From the NCBI GenBank assembly GCA_022257805.1, contig JAKOPB010000005.1, positions 1-13,326 of the forward strand: a DNA stretch of 13,326 nt, given 5' to 3'. The position numbers were made by a program, and so were the translations under genes. Source of the stretch: Nanobdellati archaeon. Its GTDB lineage: Archaea > Aenigmatarchaeota > Aenigmatarchaeia > PWEA01. This document shows positions 5,203 through 11,680 of the stretch, one piece after another. A model generated the notes under the pieces. That model saw only the letters and a program-made list of their open reading frames with translations. It did not search any database and was not told the DNA's origin. Positions within the stretch are counted from its first letter, which is position 1; every line of letters begins with the position of its first letter.

Positions 5203-5772
5203 ATGCCCAAAGAAAAAAAGGACGAAAATGCGGTAGTGCTTGATTTCCTACCTACCGGCAAGGTTTCCGATAGCAGAAGTGAACCCATGGCACAGGTTCT
5301 TGGCAACAGATATTTCTCACTGCTAGAGGTTATTCTGAGAAATGGAGAAGAGGTAGAGCCAGGTGATATTGTATACATAGGAAGTGGTAAGAGAGACAAG
5401 GTAAAGTACATAAAGAAGAGTGTGACCGTTGACGAGTTGTCGACTGTAGCAAAGGAAGAGCTCGAGGAGAGACTTGAAGATCTCATAGAGGAAAACGAAG
5501 ATCGCTTCGTGGAATTCTTCAACAGCTCGGGACCGATAACGCCGCGGATGCATCAGCTGGAAGCACTTCCCGGAGTTGGTAAAAAACACATGTGGAACGT
5601 CCTTGACGAGAGAAAGATCGAGGAGTTCGAGTCCCTGGAAGACCTGAAAGAAAGAGTTTCACTGCTTCCCAACCCCAAGGAAATAATAAAGGAGAGGATT
5701 ACAAACGAGTTATGGGGAGATACAAAACATCATCTCTTCACCGTACCAAAGAGCACGAAGGACGAAAGATAG
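5203..5772 (+). CDS. DUF655 family RNA-binding-type protein
   Basis: A 189-aa protein of the DUF655 family, which travels with rpl21e and rpo4 in archaea. The first about 85 residues form a beta-rich, OB-like domain: AVVLDFLPTGK, then AQVLGNRYFSLLEV and PGDIVYIGSGKRDKVKYI. Next comes a helical stretch, then a helix-hairpin-helix, ALPGVGKKHMWNVLDER, near residues 123-139, and a C-terminal KERITNELWGDTKHHLF. This layout suggests nucleic-acid binding, probably in rRNA or tRNA biology, though no function is established. An upstream in-frame GTG at 5194 is less likely than ATG 5203, because AAGGTG (5191-5196) lies 6 nt before the ATG. The stop codon (5770-5772) touches the stop codon of the convergent uppS. 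The gene ksgA, commonly next in this cluster, is absent. Confidence 0.85.
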   Translation: MPKEKKDENAVVLDFLPTGKVSDSRSEPMAQVLGNRYFSLLEVILRNGEEVEPGDIVYIGSGKRDKVKYIKKSVTVDELSTVAKEELEERLEDLIEENEDRFVEFFNSSGPITPRMHQLEALPGVGKKHMWNVLDERKIEEFESLEDLKERVSLLPNPKEIIKERITNELWGDTKHHLFTVPKSTKDER

Positions 5773-6474
5773 TTACTTTCCGAATCTTCTTTCCCTTTTT
5801 CTGTAGTTTTCCACCGCCCGTTCAAAGTCCTCAGCACCGAAGTCAGGCCACAGCTTTTCTGTAAAATAGTACTGTGAATCTGCGATATCCCACATCATAA
5901 AACCCGTGCTGTTATGCGGCTCACCACCTGTCCTTATCATGAGATCCACTTCAGGGAAATCAGACGTGAACAGATTCTCCTTGATCAGGTCCGGAGTTAC
6001 TTCACTTCCATTGTCTCTGTCCTCGACTATATTCCTTATAGCACGTAGCATCTCATCCTTACCTGAGTAGGCTATCAGAAGATTGAGGTGGTAATCAGAG
6101 TAGTCCTTGGTGGCCTCCACCGCCTTTTCTATTGAACCAACTACATTATCAGGGAGTGTCTCCTTCCATCTGCCGAGGACATTTATCCTGACCTTGTTTT
6201 CATGTATCCTCTCGTCCTCTCTGATCTTCTCAAAGTTCTTCTTGAAGAGATCCATAAGTTCCTCGACCTCTTCTTTGGACCTCTTCTCCACGTTGTCGAG
6301 AGACAGGGCCCAGAAGGTCACGTACTTTACGCCCATATCAAGGGCCTTCTCAAGAACCTCCTCCACGGAATCCTCGCCTTCCTCATGACCTTTGTTCGGT
6401 TCAAGAGACCTCTTCTCCGCCCACCTTCTGTTTCCGTCCATTATAACTGCGACATGATCCGGTATTGGTAACAA
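5773..6474 (-). CDS. uppS: Cis-prenyltransferase (undecaprenyl diphosphate synthase family)
   Basis: A 233-aa protein. It adds isopentenyl diphosphate units in cis to make the long polyprenyl carrier used for cell-surface glycans. The family signatures are present: HVAVIMDGNRRWAEKR at the N-terminus (catalytic Asp in MDGN), VTFWALSLDNVEKRSKEEVE, LNLLIAYSGKDEM, LMIRTGGE and LWPDFGAEDFERAVENY, ending RERRFG. After RTGGE it reads PHNSTGFMMWDIADSQYYF; the Arg of the bacterial R-x-S diphosphate-binding motif is His here, which may be a lineage feature. The open frame reaches GTG 6549, but a TATA element at 6504-6515 lies inside that extension and predicts transcription from about 6484. The TTG at 6474 has AGGTG 5 nt before it and gives a normal family N-terminus. 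Confidence 0.85.
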   Translation of the reverse strand: MLPIPDHVAVIMDGNRRWAEKRSLEPNKGHEEGEDSVEEVLEKALDMGVKYVTFWALSLDNVEKRSKEEVEELMDLFKKNFEKIREDERIHENKVRINVLGRWKETLPDNVVGSIEKAVEATKDYSDYHLNLLIAYSGKDEMLRAIRNIVEDRDNGSEVTPDLIKENLFTSDFPEVDLMIRTGGEPHNSTGFMMWDIADSQYYFTEKLWPDFGAEDFERAVENYRKRERRFGK

Positions 6475-6503
6475 ACTAACACCTAAAGTTTGTATTGGAT
6501 AAA

Positions 6504-6515
6504 GATTTTTATAAG
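6504..6515 (-). promoter_or_regulatory. TATA box of uppS
   Basis: CTTATAAAAATC on the minus strand is a strong TATA match centred about 36 nt before TTG 6474. It argues against the longer GTG-initiated frame, which would start upstream of the promoter. Confidence 0.65.
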
Positions 6516-6533
6516 CTTTCAGTGAACCCAAAC

Positions 6534-6542
6534 TATATTTAA
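6534..6542 (+). promoter_or_regulatory. TATA box of the prepilin peptidase gene
   Basis: TATATTTAA is centred 26 nt before the ATG at 6564, the exact geometry of a leaderless archaeal transcript. It lies only about 20 nt from the oppositely directed uppS TATA box. Confidence 0.65.
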
Positions 6543-6563
6543 GGCTCACGACAATTTAAGGTT

Positions 6564-7622
6564 ATGTTTCCCTACATCAGTGTTTCTGTTGCGGTTGTGG
6601 GTTCGGCCCTCGCCGGAGCTTTTGACCTGAAGACAACGGAAATACCTGATGAGATTTCACTGGGAATGGTCGCAGCCGGGCTGATAATAAACTTTACCTG
6701 GTCGATTGTGGAGTGGAATCCCGTCCATATATTCAGATCCGCCTCAATAGGCTCTGCTTTCTTTACCTTTGGTCTCGTGATGTACATGGCCGGACAGTGG
6801 GGAGGAGGCGATGCAAAGGTTCTGACAGGAATAGGGACACTGATACCATCGGCTCCCGTCTTCGCAGCACAAACTCACCCGTTCCCTTTCAGTGCAGTGA
6901 TAATGATAAACACCTTCTTGATCGGTGCTGTATATATGCTGATATACGCCCTGGGCATATCCATCCGGAAAGGCGATGTGGTGGACGACTTTATGTCAAG
7001 GGCAAGCTCGGACTGGAAAAGAATTGTGGCTATATCATCCCTACCCATCATCATAGCCCTTGCATCGGTCGCAGCTGTGGGATGGGGTACATACGTATTT
7101 TATTTTCTCATGTTGGCACCTGCAGTGGCTCTCCTGCTTCTGCTGCTTCGGTTTCTGAAGGCAGTGGAAGACACGGGCTTCACGAAGAAGATAGATGTAG
7201 ACAAGCTCAGGGTAGGTGATATGCTGGCAGAGGAGATCGAAGAGATCGATGCAACCCATGACCCGATCGAAGAACTCAAGGGTCTATCAAAGTTTTTGAT
7301 GGGTTTCGGTATCCTTCCATTGACCATGTACGCCTTTGGTTTCACTGAAGGACTTTACTTTTACCTGAGTTTTCCGGCTCCGATCCTGGGTGTTATGATC
7401 GGCTTCATCTACCTTTTATACTCCCGGTCGTTTGAAATTTTCGGATCCGTCTTCAATCAGTCAAGTACCCGGATCAGAGGTCTAGAAGAGGAGGAAGTTG
7501 GAAAGATAAGAGAAAACTACAAAACCGTAACTATAAGAGAGGGTGTGAGGTTTGCCCCTGTATTTCCTATAGCAATAGCAGTGACAGTATACTACGGAAA
7601 CGTTCTGATGCTACTTTTCTGA
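6564..7622 (+). CDS. Archaeal A24 prepilin peptidase with C-terminal extension
   Basis: A 352-aa polytopic membrane aspartic protease that cleaves class III signal peptides of type IV pilin-like or archaellin precursors. The two catalytic aspartates are visible: D21 in GAFDLKTTEIPDE and D83 in the GxGD-type motif QWGGGDAKVL. About six hydrophobic segments cover residues 1-195. A charged cytoplasmic stretch (about 200-240, with DVDKLRVGDMLAEEIEE) then leads to further membrane segments near 245-290 and 335-352. The charged stretch resembles the archaeal peptidase A24 C-terminal domain that makes some enzymes longer than the roughly 230-aa FlaK/PibD. No pilin or archaellin genes are in the window, so the substrates are encoded elsewhere. 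It appears leaderless, divergent from uppS. Confidence 0.85.
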   Translation: MFPYISVSVAVVGSALAGAFDLKTTEIPDEISLGMVAAGLIINFTWSIVEWNPVHIFRSASIGSAFFTFGLVMYMAGQWGGGDAKVLTGIGTLIPSAPVFAAQTHPFPFSAVIMINTFLIGAVYMLIYALGISIRKGDVVDDFMSRASSDWKRIVAISSLPIIIALASVAAVGWGTYVFYFLMLAPAVALLLLLLRFLKAVEDTGFTKKIDVDKLRVGDMLAEEIEEIDATHDPIEELKGLSKFLMGFGILPLTMYAFGFTEGLYFYLSFPAPILGVMIGFIYLLYSRSFEIFGSVFNQSSTRIRGLEEEEVGKIRENYKTVTIREGVRFAPVFPIAIAVTVYYGNVLMLLF

Positions 7623-7634
7623 GAGAAACGAAGC

Positions 7635-7645
7635 TTTTTAAAATA
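7635..7645 (+). promoter_or_regulatory. TATA box of the Lys/Glu-rich gene
   Basis: TTTTTAAAATA is centred about 36 nt before ATG 7676. AGGTG at 7664-7668 lies 7 nt before the ATG. The gene therefore has its own promoter, just after the prepilin peptidase stop at 7622. Confidence 0.5.
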
Positions 7646-7675
7646 TGATGTTATTAAGAATATAGGTGTGAAAAT

Positions 7676-8116
7676 ATGGGAAGGTATGATTTTCTCGATG
7701 AAGAGCTGAAGAAGAAGCTTGAGGAGAAGCAGAAAAGGATCATAAGCGAGAGGAAGAAGGAAGAGGTAAAGAAGGGTAAAAAGAAGACGGAGGAAGAAAA
7801 GGGAGGTCCCACTGTCTATACCAAAGATGATGGACAGATAGGCGGAGTCATCTACCCTGAAGGTGAAGACAAGCCCAGAAAAAGAACGGAAAGTACAGCG
7901 GACAAAATAATGGGCTCGGAAGATGAGAAAAAAGAGGAGAAGAAAAAAGATGCAGAAGAGGATCTTCCTGTAGAACTTCACCATACCAAGGACACGAAGG
8001 TAGGTGTAAAGGACAGGCCAAAGCCAAAAAAGAAAGATAACCCCGGCGTCAAGAAGAAAGACAAAAAGAAAGAAAAAGAAGATGCCAAAGAAGCAAGAGA
8101 AAGTATCTGGCAGTGA
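7676..8116 (+). CDS. Lys/Glu-rich low-complexity protein of unknown function
   Basis: A 146-aa protein made mostly of Lys, Glu and Asp, and likely disordered or helical. It starts MGRYDFLDEELKKKLEEKQK. A less biased core at about 43-63 reads GGPTVYTKDDGQIGGVIYPE, followed by KRTESTADKIMG, and it ends in a poly-Lys tail before RESIWQ. There is no membrane segment, zinc motif or family that I recognise. A good TATA box, an AGGTG site and full use of the space between two solid genes support it being real. The strong charge bias suggests a nucleic-acid- or ribosome-associated role, but that is a guess. It converges on tfs with a 27-nt gap. Confidence 0.65.
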   Translation: MGRYDFLDEELKKKLEEKQKRIISERKKEEVKKGKKKTEEEKGGPTVYTKDDGQIGGVIYPEGEDKPRKRTESTADKIMGSEDEKKEEKKKDAEEDLPVELHHTKDTKVGVKDRPKPKKKDNPGVKKKDKKKEKEDAKEARESIWQ

Positions 8117-8143
8117 ATCTACCTGTTGTAATGATCTCGTGAA

Positions 8144-8479
8144 TTAACTGTACTCTCTCCAGCGATGGCCACATTTCTTACATTTGTAAAATCTTGTAGG
8201 TGCCTCATCGCCTGATCTTGTCTGCTGGGTCCACCATCCGGCTTTCTCGTGGCCACACTCAGGACAGTTTTTTTCAGCAACAGGCAGGGAATCTGCCTCC
8301 TTCTTACTTTTCTCATCCATAACCACAATTCCCTCGCCCTCCTTATCATGGTTCTTACTTACCTTGAAATTTTTCCCGGATGTTTTCTCCTTTGCCCCAC
8401 AGCCTCTGCATATCAAATACTTTTCCTTACCCTCCTTCTTGGGGGACATTACCGAACCACACTCATCACAGTATTTCAT
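8144..8479 (-). CDS. tfs: Transcription factor S (TFIIS/Rpb9-like)
   Basis: A 111-aa protein with two zinc ribbons. The N-terminal one uses C4, C7, C24 and C27 (YCDECGS and ICRGCG). The C-terminal TFIIS-type one uses C72, C75, C100 and C103 (NCPECGHEKAGWWTQQTR and YKCKKCGHRWREYS). The acidic pair D91-E92 in RSGDEAPTRFYKC is the hairpin that enters the RNA polymerase active site and stimulates cleavage of backtracked RNA, so this is the active cleavage-factor form and not an inhibitory paralogue. A GGAG site (8488-8491) and a TATA box at 8527-8535 precede the gene, so it can be transcribed separately from the signal peptidase operon upstream. Confidence 0.95.
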   Translation of the reverse strand: MKYCDECGSVMSPKKEGKEKYLICRGCGAKEKTSGKNFKVSKNHDKEGEGIVVMDEKSKKEADSLPVAEKNCPECGHEKAGWWTQQTRSGDEAPTRFYKCKKCGHRWREYS

Positions 8480-8526
8480 CTTATCATCTCCGAAAGTATA
8501 AGCGGCTTATATGTTTCCGAAAGTCG

Positions 8527-8542
8527 TATTTAAATGTTTCGG
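8527..8542 (-). promoter_or_regulatory. TATA box and BRE of tfs
   Basis: On the minus strand, CCGAAAC (8536-8542, BRE-like) precedes ATTTAAATA (8527-8535). Transcription should begin near 8505, leaving a leader of about 26 nt that contains the GGAG site. A second AT-rich element, ACATATAAG around 8506-8514, is also possible. Confidence 0.5.
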
Positions 8543-8559
8543 TTCTTCTTCCCGTCGAT

Positions 8560-9123
8560 TTAAGCAGTAACAACGCCAACAAACCTCATGCTTGCGAGCT
8601 TTATCCAGCCAAGGTAGGGAACCCTGAAAACCTGCTTGCCGTGGACATGACGGTTCAAGACCATCTCTCTCGTTGCCTGGCACTGGTCACAGGTTGGATT
8701 GTTGTCGCCCTTGGTCACGTAAATGAAATCCTCGTCCTCCAACTCCAGATGCCGGTCCCTCATTTCATCCTCGGTTATCTCATCGAAGTCCTGCCACACA
8801 TCTATCTCGAAGGTTCCGTCGGTTCTCCTTGACCTCGAGACCACTCTATGGATTATAGGCGTCTCTTTCCAGCCATCAAAGACTATGATATCACCGGGTT
8901 CGTACTCCTCGACACTTCTCACGAAGACTATATCACCAGGATACAGAACCGGCTCCATGGAGTCAGACTCAACGGTGACCACAGGATAGTCCGTAGAAAG
9001 AACAAGGGAAAGGCCTGAATTTAGAGCGATCGCAAGGACCACACCCAGGGCTATATATATTACCCAACCAAGAGGACCCTTTGTGACCTCTCTCCACCAG
9101 TTTTTTATGTTTTCAAGCTCCAC
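8560..9123 (-). CDS. Signal peptidase I (Sec11-like, archaeal)
   Basis: A 187-aa membrane serine protease that removes signal peptides from Sec-exported proteins. One N-terminal membrane anchor (about 17-44, WVIYIALGVVLAIALNSGL) is followed by the catalytic blocks VTVESDSMEPVLYPGDIVFV (Ser of SDSM), PIIHRVVS (His replacing the bacterial Lys, as in Sec11) and VTKGDNNPTCDQ (Asp). A less certain hydrophobic end (GWIKLASMRFVGVV) may be a second segment. The frame also starts at GTG 9135, but GGTGA at 9132-9136 lies 8 nt before GTG 9123, which gives a better start (MELENIKNWW). The start overlaps the end of the DUF99 gene, so the two are translationally coupled. Confidence 0.9.
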   Translation of the reverse strand: MELENIKNWWREVTKGPLGWVIYIALGVVLAIALNSGLSLVLSTDYPVVTVESDSMEPVLYPGDIVFVRSVEEYEPGDIIVFDGWKETPIIHRVVSRSRRTDGTFEIDVWQDFDEITEDEMRDRHLELEDEDFIYVTKGDNNPTCDQCQATREMVLNRHVHGKQVFRVPYLGWIKLASMRFVGVVTA

Positions 9124-9706
9124 CAATTGATTCACCTGTTTTTATTGCCGACGCTATCAGATGTGAGATCCGGATCGGCTCGGGCGTCAGACTTTTCGAG
9201 GCCGTCAGCTCAAGTACCTTTCTAGCGCTCTCTTCTTTTATACCTTTGTACTGGAAGTACAGACTCCCATCGGGAAGAGGAAGCTTCTTTAGATCCCCGG
9301 CTTTCTTTATACACTTCCATCTTTTTTCAAACCCCGGAAGCTCTTTCATGGCCGCCTTGAACCCCTCAAAATCCGTGTCCTTTCTCGTGACAACTATAAC
9401 CGGAAGGTCCGTTTCGGTATAGACCTTTTCTATATCCACGGTATTAAAGCCCGCAAAGGTTATTCCATCAAGCATTATTACACGGAGCTGGCCTCTGTGC
9501 CTGGTCTTGCTGGAGGCTTCGATTATCGTCTCGGTGGCATCAAAACCGTCCACAGTTATTTCTTCAACAAGGACACCGTCCAGGTAGGGCTTCCCTCCCC
9601 TGACAATACTACCCACAAGAGGAATCCTTTCATCATTTTCACTGTCGAAGGGCGAGTCGTCCCACCCAAGGACCCTTATCTCATCCTTCACTTTTCTGAT
9701 CGTCAT
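9113..9706 (-). CDS. DUF99 family protein (EndoV-like fold)
   Basis: A 197-aa protein of the archaeal DUF99 family. Typical features are the start KDEIRVLGWDDSPF (acidic pair in WDDSPF), VGSIVRGGKPYLDGVLVEE, VIMLDGITFAGFNTVDI (conserved D in LDGI) and LPVIVVTRKD, with a C-terminal PEPIRISHLIASAI. The family is related to endonuclease V, and a member from Pyrococcus was reported to cut DNA at deoxyuridine; whether this one does is unknown. TTG at 9709 is an alternative start, but ATG 9706 gives the usual N-terminus. It sits between rpoL and signal peptidase I, overlapping the latter. Confidence 0.85.
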   Translation of the reverse strand: MTIRKVKDEIRVLGWDDSPFDSENDERIPLVGSIVRGGKPYLDGVLVEEITVDGFDATETIIEASSKTRHRGQLRVIMLDGITFAGFNTVDIEKVYTETDLPVIVVTRKDTDFEGFKAAMKELPGFEKRWKCIKKAGDLKKLPLPDGSLYFQYKGIKEESARKVLELTASKSLTPEPIRISHLIASAIKTGESIGGA

Positions 9707-9726
9707 CAAAAATCAAGCCAGAAGAC

Positions 9727-9733
9727 AAAAAAA
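9727..9733 (-). terminator. Possible U-tract terminator after rpoL
   Basis: A run of seven T on the minus strand begins 2 nt past the rpoL stop codon. Archaeal termination commonly uses such U-runs without a hairpin. It lies before the DUF99 start, so it may only reduce read-through. Confidence 0.35.
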
Positions 9734-9734
9734 G

Positions 9735-10007
9735 TTAGAAATCTTTTACCTGCTCGGCCAGGTCCTCTGCTTCGGACTTTATCTCCTCAGCGGCCTTTAT
9801 TACCTCATCGACCGGATCGCTGTCCTTGGTCTCCACAAGAAGACTTATGTTGTCAAGGTATGTATGGTCCTTCCTGTACTCTGCCTTATCTATTTCTGCA
9901 CCTGAGTCCCACAGTTTCTGCCTTAGCAGGTTGACAAGGGAAAAGCCCTCGTCCTCGAACTCCAGCTTAAGTTTGTTCTTACCCTTGCCTCTAATCTTTA
10001 TGCTCAT
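9735..10007 (-). CDS. rpoL: DNA-directed RNA polymerase subunit Rpo11 (RpoL)
   Basis: A 90-aa protein of the Rpb11/RpoL family, which pairs with Rpo3 in the platform that starts polymerase assembly. It shows the family pattern KLKLEFEDEGFSLVNLLRQK (the NLLR segment is the hallmark), then AEYRKDHTYLDNISLLVETK and a C-terminal helix VIKAAEEIKSEAEDLAEQV. The usual DHTL-NPP-type loop is altered (here KDHTYLDN, without the G-P residues often seen). It follows dph2 after 42 nt, and a TATA element in that gap indicates its own promoter. Linkage of rpoL and dph2 is common in archaea. Confidence 0.9.
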   Translation of the reverse strand: MSIKIRGKGKNKLKLEFEDEGFSLVNLLRQKLWDSGAEIDKAEYRKDHTYLDNISLLVETKDSDPVDEVIKAAEEIKSEAEDLAEQVKDF

Positions 10008-10035
10008 ATTACCACAGGTTTATTTTAAGGACAAT

Positions 10036-10044
10036 CCTTTTAAA
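10036..10044 (-). promoter_or_regulatory. TATA box of rpoL
   Basis: TTTAAAAGG on the minus strand is centred about 33 nt before ATG 10007. It lies in the short gap after the dph2 stop (10050-10052) and predicts a leader of about 7 nt. Confidence 0.5.
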
Positions 10045-10049
10045 GTTTA

Positions 10050-10997
10050 TTACTTCTGGCCGATCTTTTCAAGCAGTTCCTCCAGTTCTCCCGGATTCAA
10101 AACAGGCTGATCGAAGTCCGTCCTGTGCTCAACCGCAACCCTGGGGCAGGCCGTGTTGACCAGACAGTCTGCTTTTACTCCACTCAGTTTCTCAGGTCTT
10201 ATCTCATCCATAACCAGTATGTAGGCGTCCCTGTCGATACTCTTGATCTTCTCCTTTAGATCCAGCGCAAGACCAGTCTTCATCTGTCCCTTCTTTGTGG
10301 AAACAAGCACCCCGAACTCCTCTGCACCCCTCGCCTTCTCCATAGCCACTATTTTTTGCCTCTGGAACCTGTCGAAGTCCAGTTCAGAAATCTCACCCTT
10401 TTCGAAGTCCAGCTTGAAAACAGGTTTATCGGTCTGCAAGGCAAGACCAAGCGGGTGGAAAACGCCCGAACCTATATAGAGATAACAGTCCACGCTTTCC
10501 TCCACGGACAGTGCTCCGGATATATCACATCCCAGAATCTGACCCCTTTCTGTTTTCTCTCCCTTTCCGGCAAAAACCTCGTGACCCTCCGAAGACAAAA
10601 ATCTCTCAGCTTCATCGAGCGCAGGAAGGAAGTTGATCGAAGCCACGAGGCCTATACTCCCATAGTCTTCCAGAACACCATGCGAGTCCCGGAGAACGGG
10701 AACCGGATCCCTGTCATAATACCAGGGAAAGTAAAGGGTATCGATTTCTTCATCCTCGCAGAAACCTGTATGACCTACGTGTACTAGTAGATCGCAATCC
10801 AACCTACTGGCATCACCGTCCCTGATATCACATGCCCCGTAACAGGGCTCCAGGGAGACAAAGGTCTCGATTCCCTCCTCTCCGAGTTTTTCCTGTATAT
10901 CATCCAGCCTTGGCCTCAGTCCTTCAGGAATCTGAAGGAAAATCCTATCGGGACCCTCTTCTATAATCCGTGAAACCAGTTTATCGATGTTTTCCAT
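10050..10997 (-). CDS. dph2: Diphthamide biosynthesis enzyme Dph2
   Basis: A 315-aa protein that, as a homodimer with a [4Fe-4S] cluster, cleaves S-adenosylmethionine unconventionally to transfer a 3-amino-3-carboxypropyl group to a histidine of elongation factor aEF2. The three cluster-binding cysteines are all present in family contexts: C56 in EPCYGACDIRD, C157 in GQILGCDISGA and C284 in VNTACPRVAVEH. Other conserved parts include DRIFLQIPEGLRP, LVHVGHTGFC, YIGSGVFHPLGLA and the end TDFDQPVLNPGELEELL. The length is slightly short of the roughly 340 aa usual in archaea. The ATG is one nucleotide past the rhomboid stop, so the genes are tightly coupled. Confidence 0.93.
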   Translation of the reverse strand: MENIDKLVSRIIEEGPDRIFLQIPEGLRPRLDDIQEKLGEEGIETFVSLEPCYGACDIRDGDASRLDCDLLVHVGHTGFCEDEEIDTLYFPWYYDRDPVPVLRDSHGVLEDYGSIGLVASINFLPALDEAERFLSSEGHEVFAGKGEKTERGQILGCDISGALSVEESVDCYLYIGSGVFHPLGLALQTDKPVFKLDFEKGEISELDFDRFQRQKIVAMEKARGAEEFGVLVSTKKGQMKTGLALDLKEKIKSIDRDAYILVMDEIRPEKLSGVKADCLVNTACPRVAVEHRTDFDQPVLNPGELEELLEKIGQK

Positions 10998-10998
10998 T

Positions 10999-11676
10999 TT
11001 ATCCCAGAAATTCCCTTATCAGAGGAAGATACGAAATTTCAGTCAATACTGGCCAGATGTGCGGCATAACGAGGATCGCCATAAGTATGAGGGCTATGAT
11101 AAGAATTCCTGTCTTGCTGCCGCCTTCCCTGAATCCGAATGCAAGACCCGCAGCAAGTCCTCCCACATGGGCTATATGGGCAACATTAGGATAGCCGCCT
11201 GTAAGTAAGCTTATGATCTCAGAGACAGCTATGAAAACTCCTATAAGTGCCAGGGGAAGAGGTATCGGAACAGGATAGGGTATGAAATCAAAGGGGGAAA
11301 GTACTATTGCCGTACCCATAACGGCGAAAACTGCACCCGAGGCACCTATAACTATCTGCCCCATGGGGTATGTGAAAAGTACAAAGAGGTTCCCGACAAT
11401 TCCCCCCACAAAGAATATTATAAGAAATGTTCTTATGTCGAGCTCACTCTCAAGTGCACGGCCGAAGAAGAAAAGAGCGATAATGTTCAGGATGAGATGC
11501 TGCACATTTCCGTGAAGAAATATAGAAGTCACCAGAGTCCATACCCTTCCCCTCACAAGATTGTCGCCTGAGAAGCCGAACTCTTGGTTGATATCTTCAG
11601 GCGAAGAAAACATCCACACGGAGAAGGATACCATTACCAAGACTAAAATCATCAGATAAGTCGCTCTCAGTTTCAT
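10999..11676 (-). CDS. Rhomboid-family intramembrane serine protease
   Basis: A 225-aa protein with six or seven hydrophobic segments, the rhomboid core. The nucleophile is S113 in VIGASGAVFAVMG (GxSG), and the catalytic histidine is H170 in VAHIAHVGGLAAGLAFGF. The first loop has the family FLHGNVQHLILNIIALFFFG (51-70), whose His and Asn help form the oxyanion hole. Rhomboids cut single-pass membrane proteins within the bilayer; the substrate is unknown. The ATG lies 4 nt after the stop of the PEP-synthase-like gene and the stop is 1 nt before dph2, so all three are probably one transcript. No accessory zinc finger or ankyrin domain is present. Confidence 0.9.
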   Translation of the reverse strand: MKLRATYLMILVLVMVSFSVWMFSSPEDINQEFGFSGDNLVRGRVWTLVTSIFLHGNVQHLILNIIALFFFGRALESELDIRTFLIIFFVGGIVGNLFVLFTYPMGQIVIGASGAVFAVMGTAIVLSPFDFIPYPVPIPLPLALIGVFIAVSEIISLLTGGYPNVAHIAHVGGLAAGLAFGFREGGSKTGILIIALILMAILVMPHIWPVLTEISYLPLIREFLG

Positions 11677-11680
11677 GGAG

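Noticed and set aside
6475..6549. 25-residue N-terminal extension of UppS from GTG 6549
   Set aside because: A strong TATA element lies inside it, and the family begins close to the PDHVAVIMDGN block.
6713..7219. Alternative 168-aa frame inside the prepilin peptidase gene
   Set aside because: It is Arg/Cys/His-rich noise overlapping a well-supported membrane protease with both catalytic aspartates.
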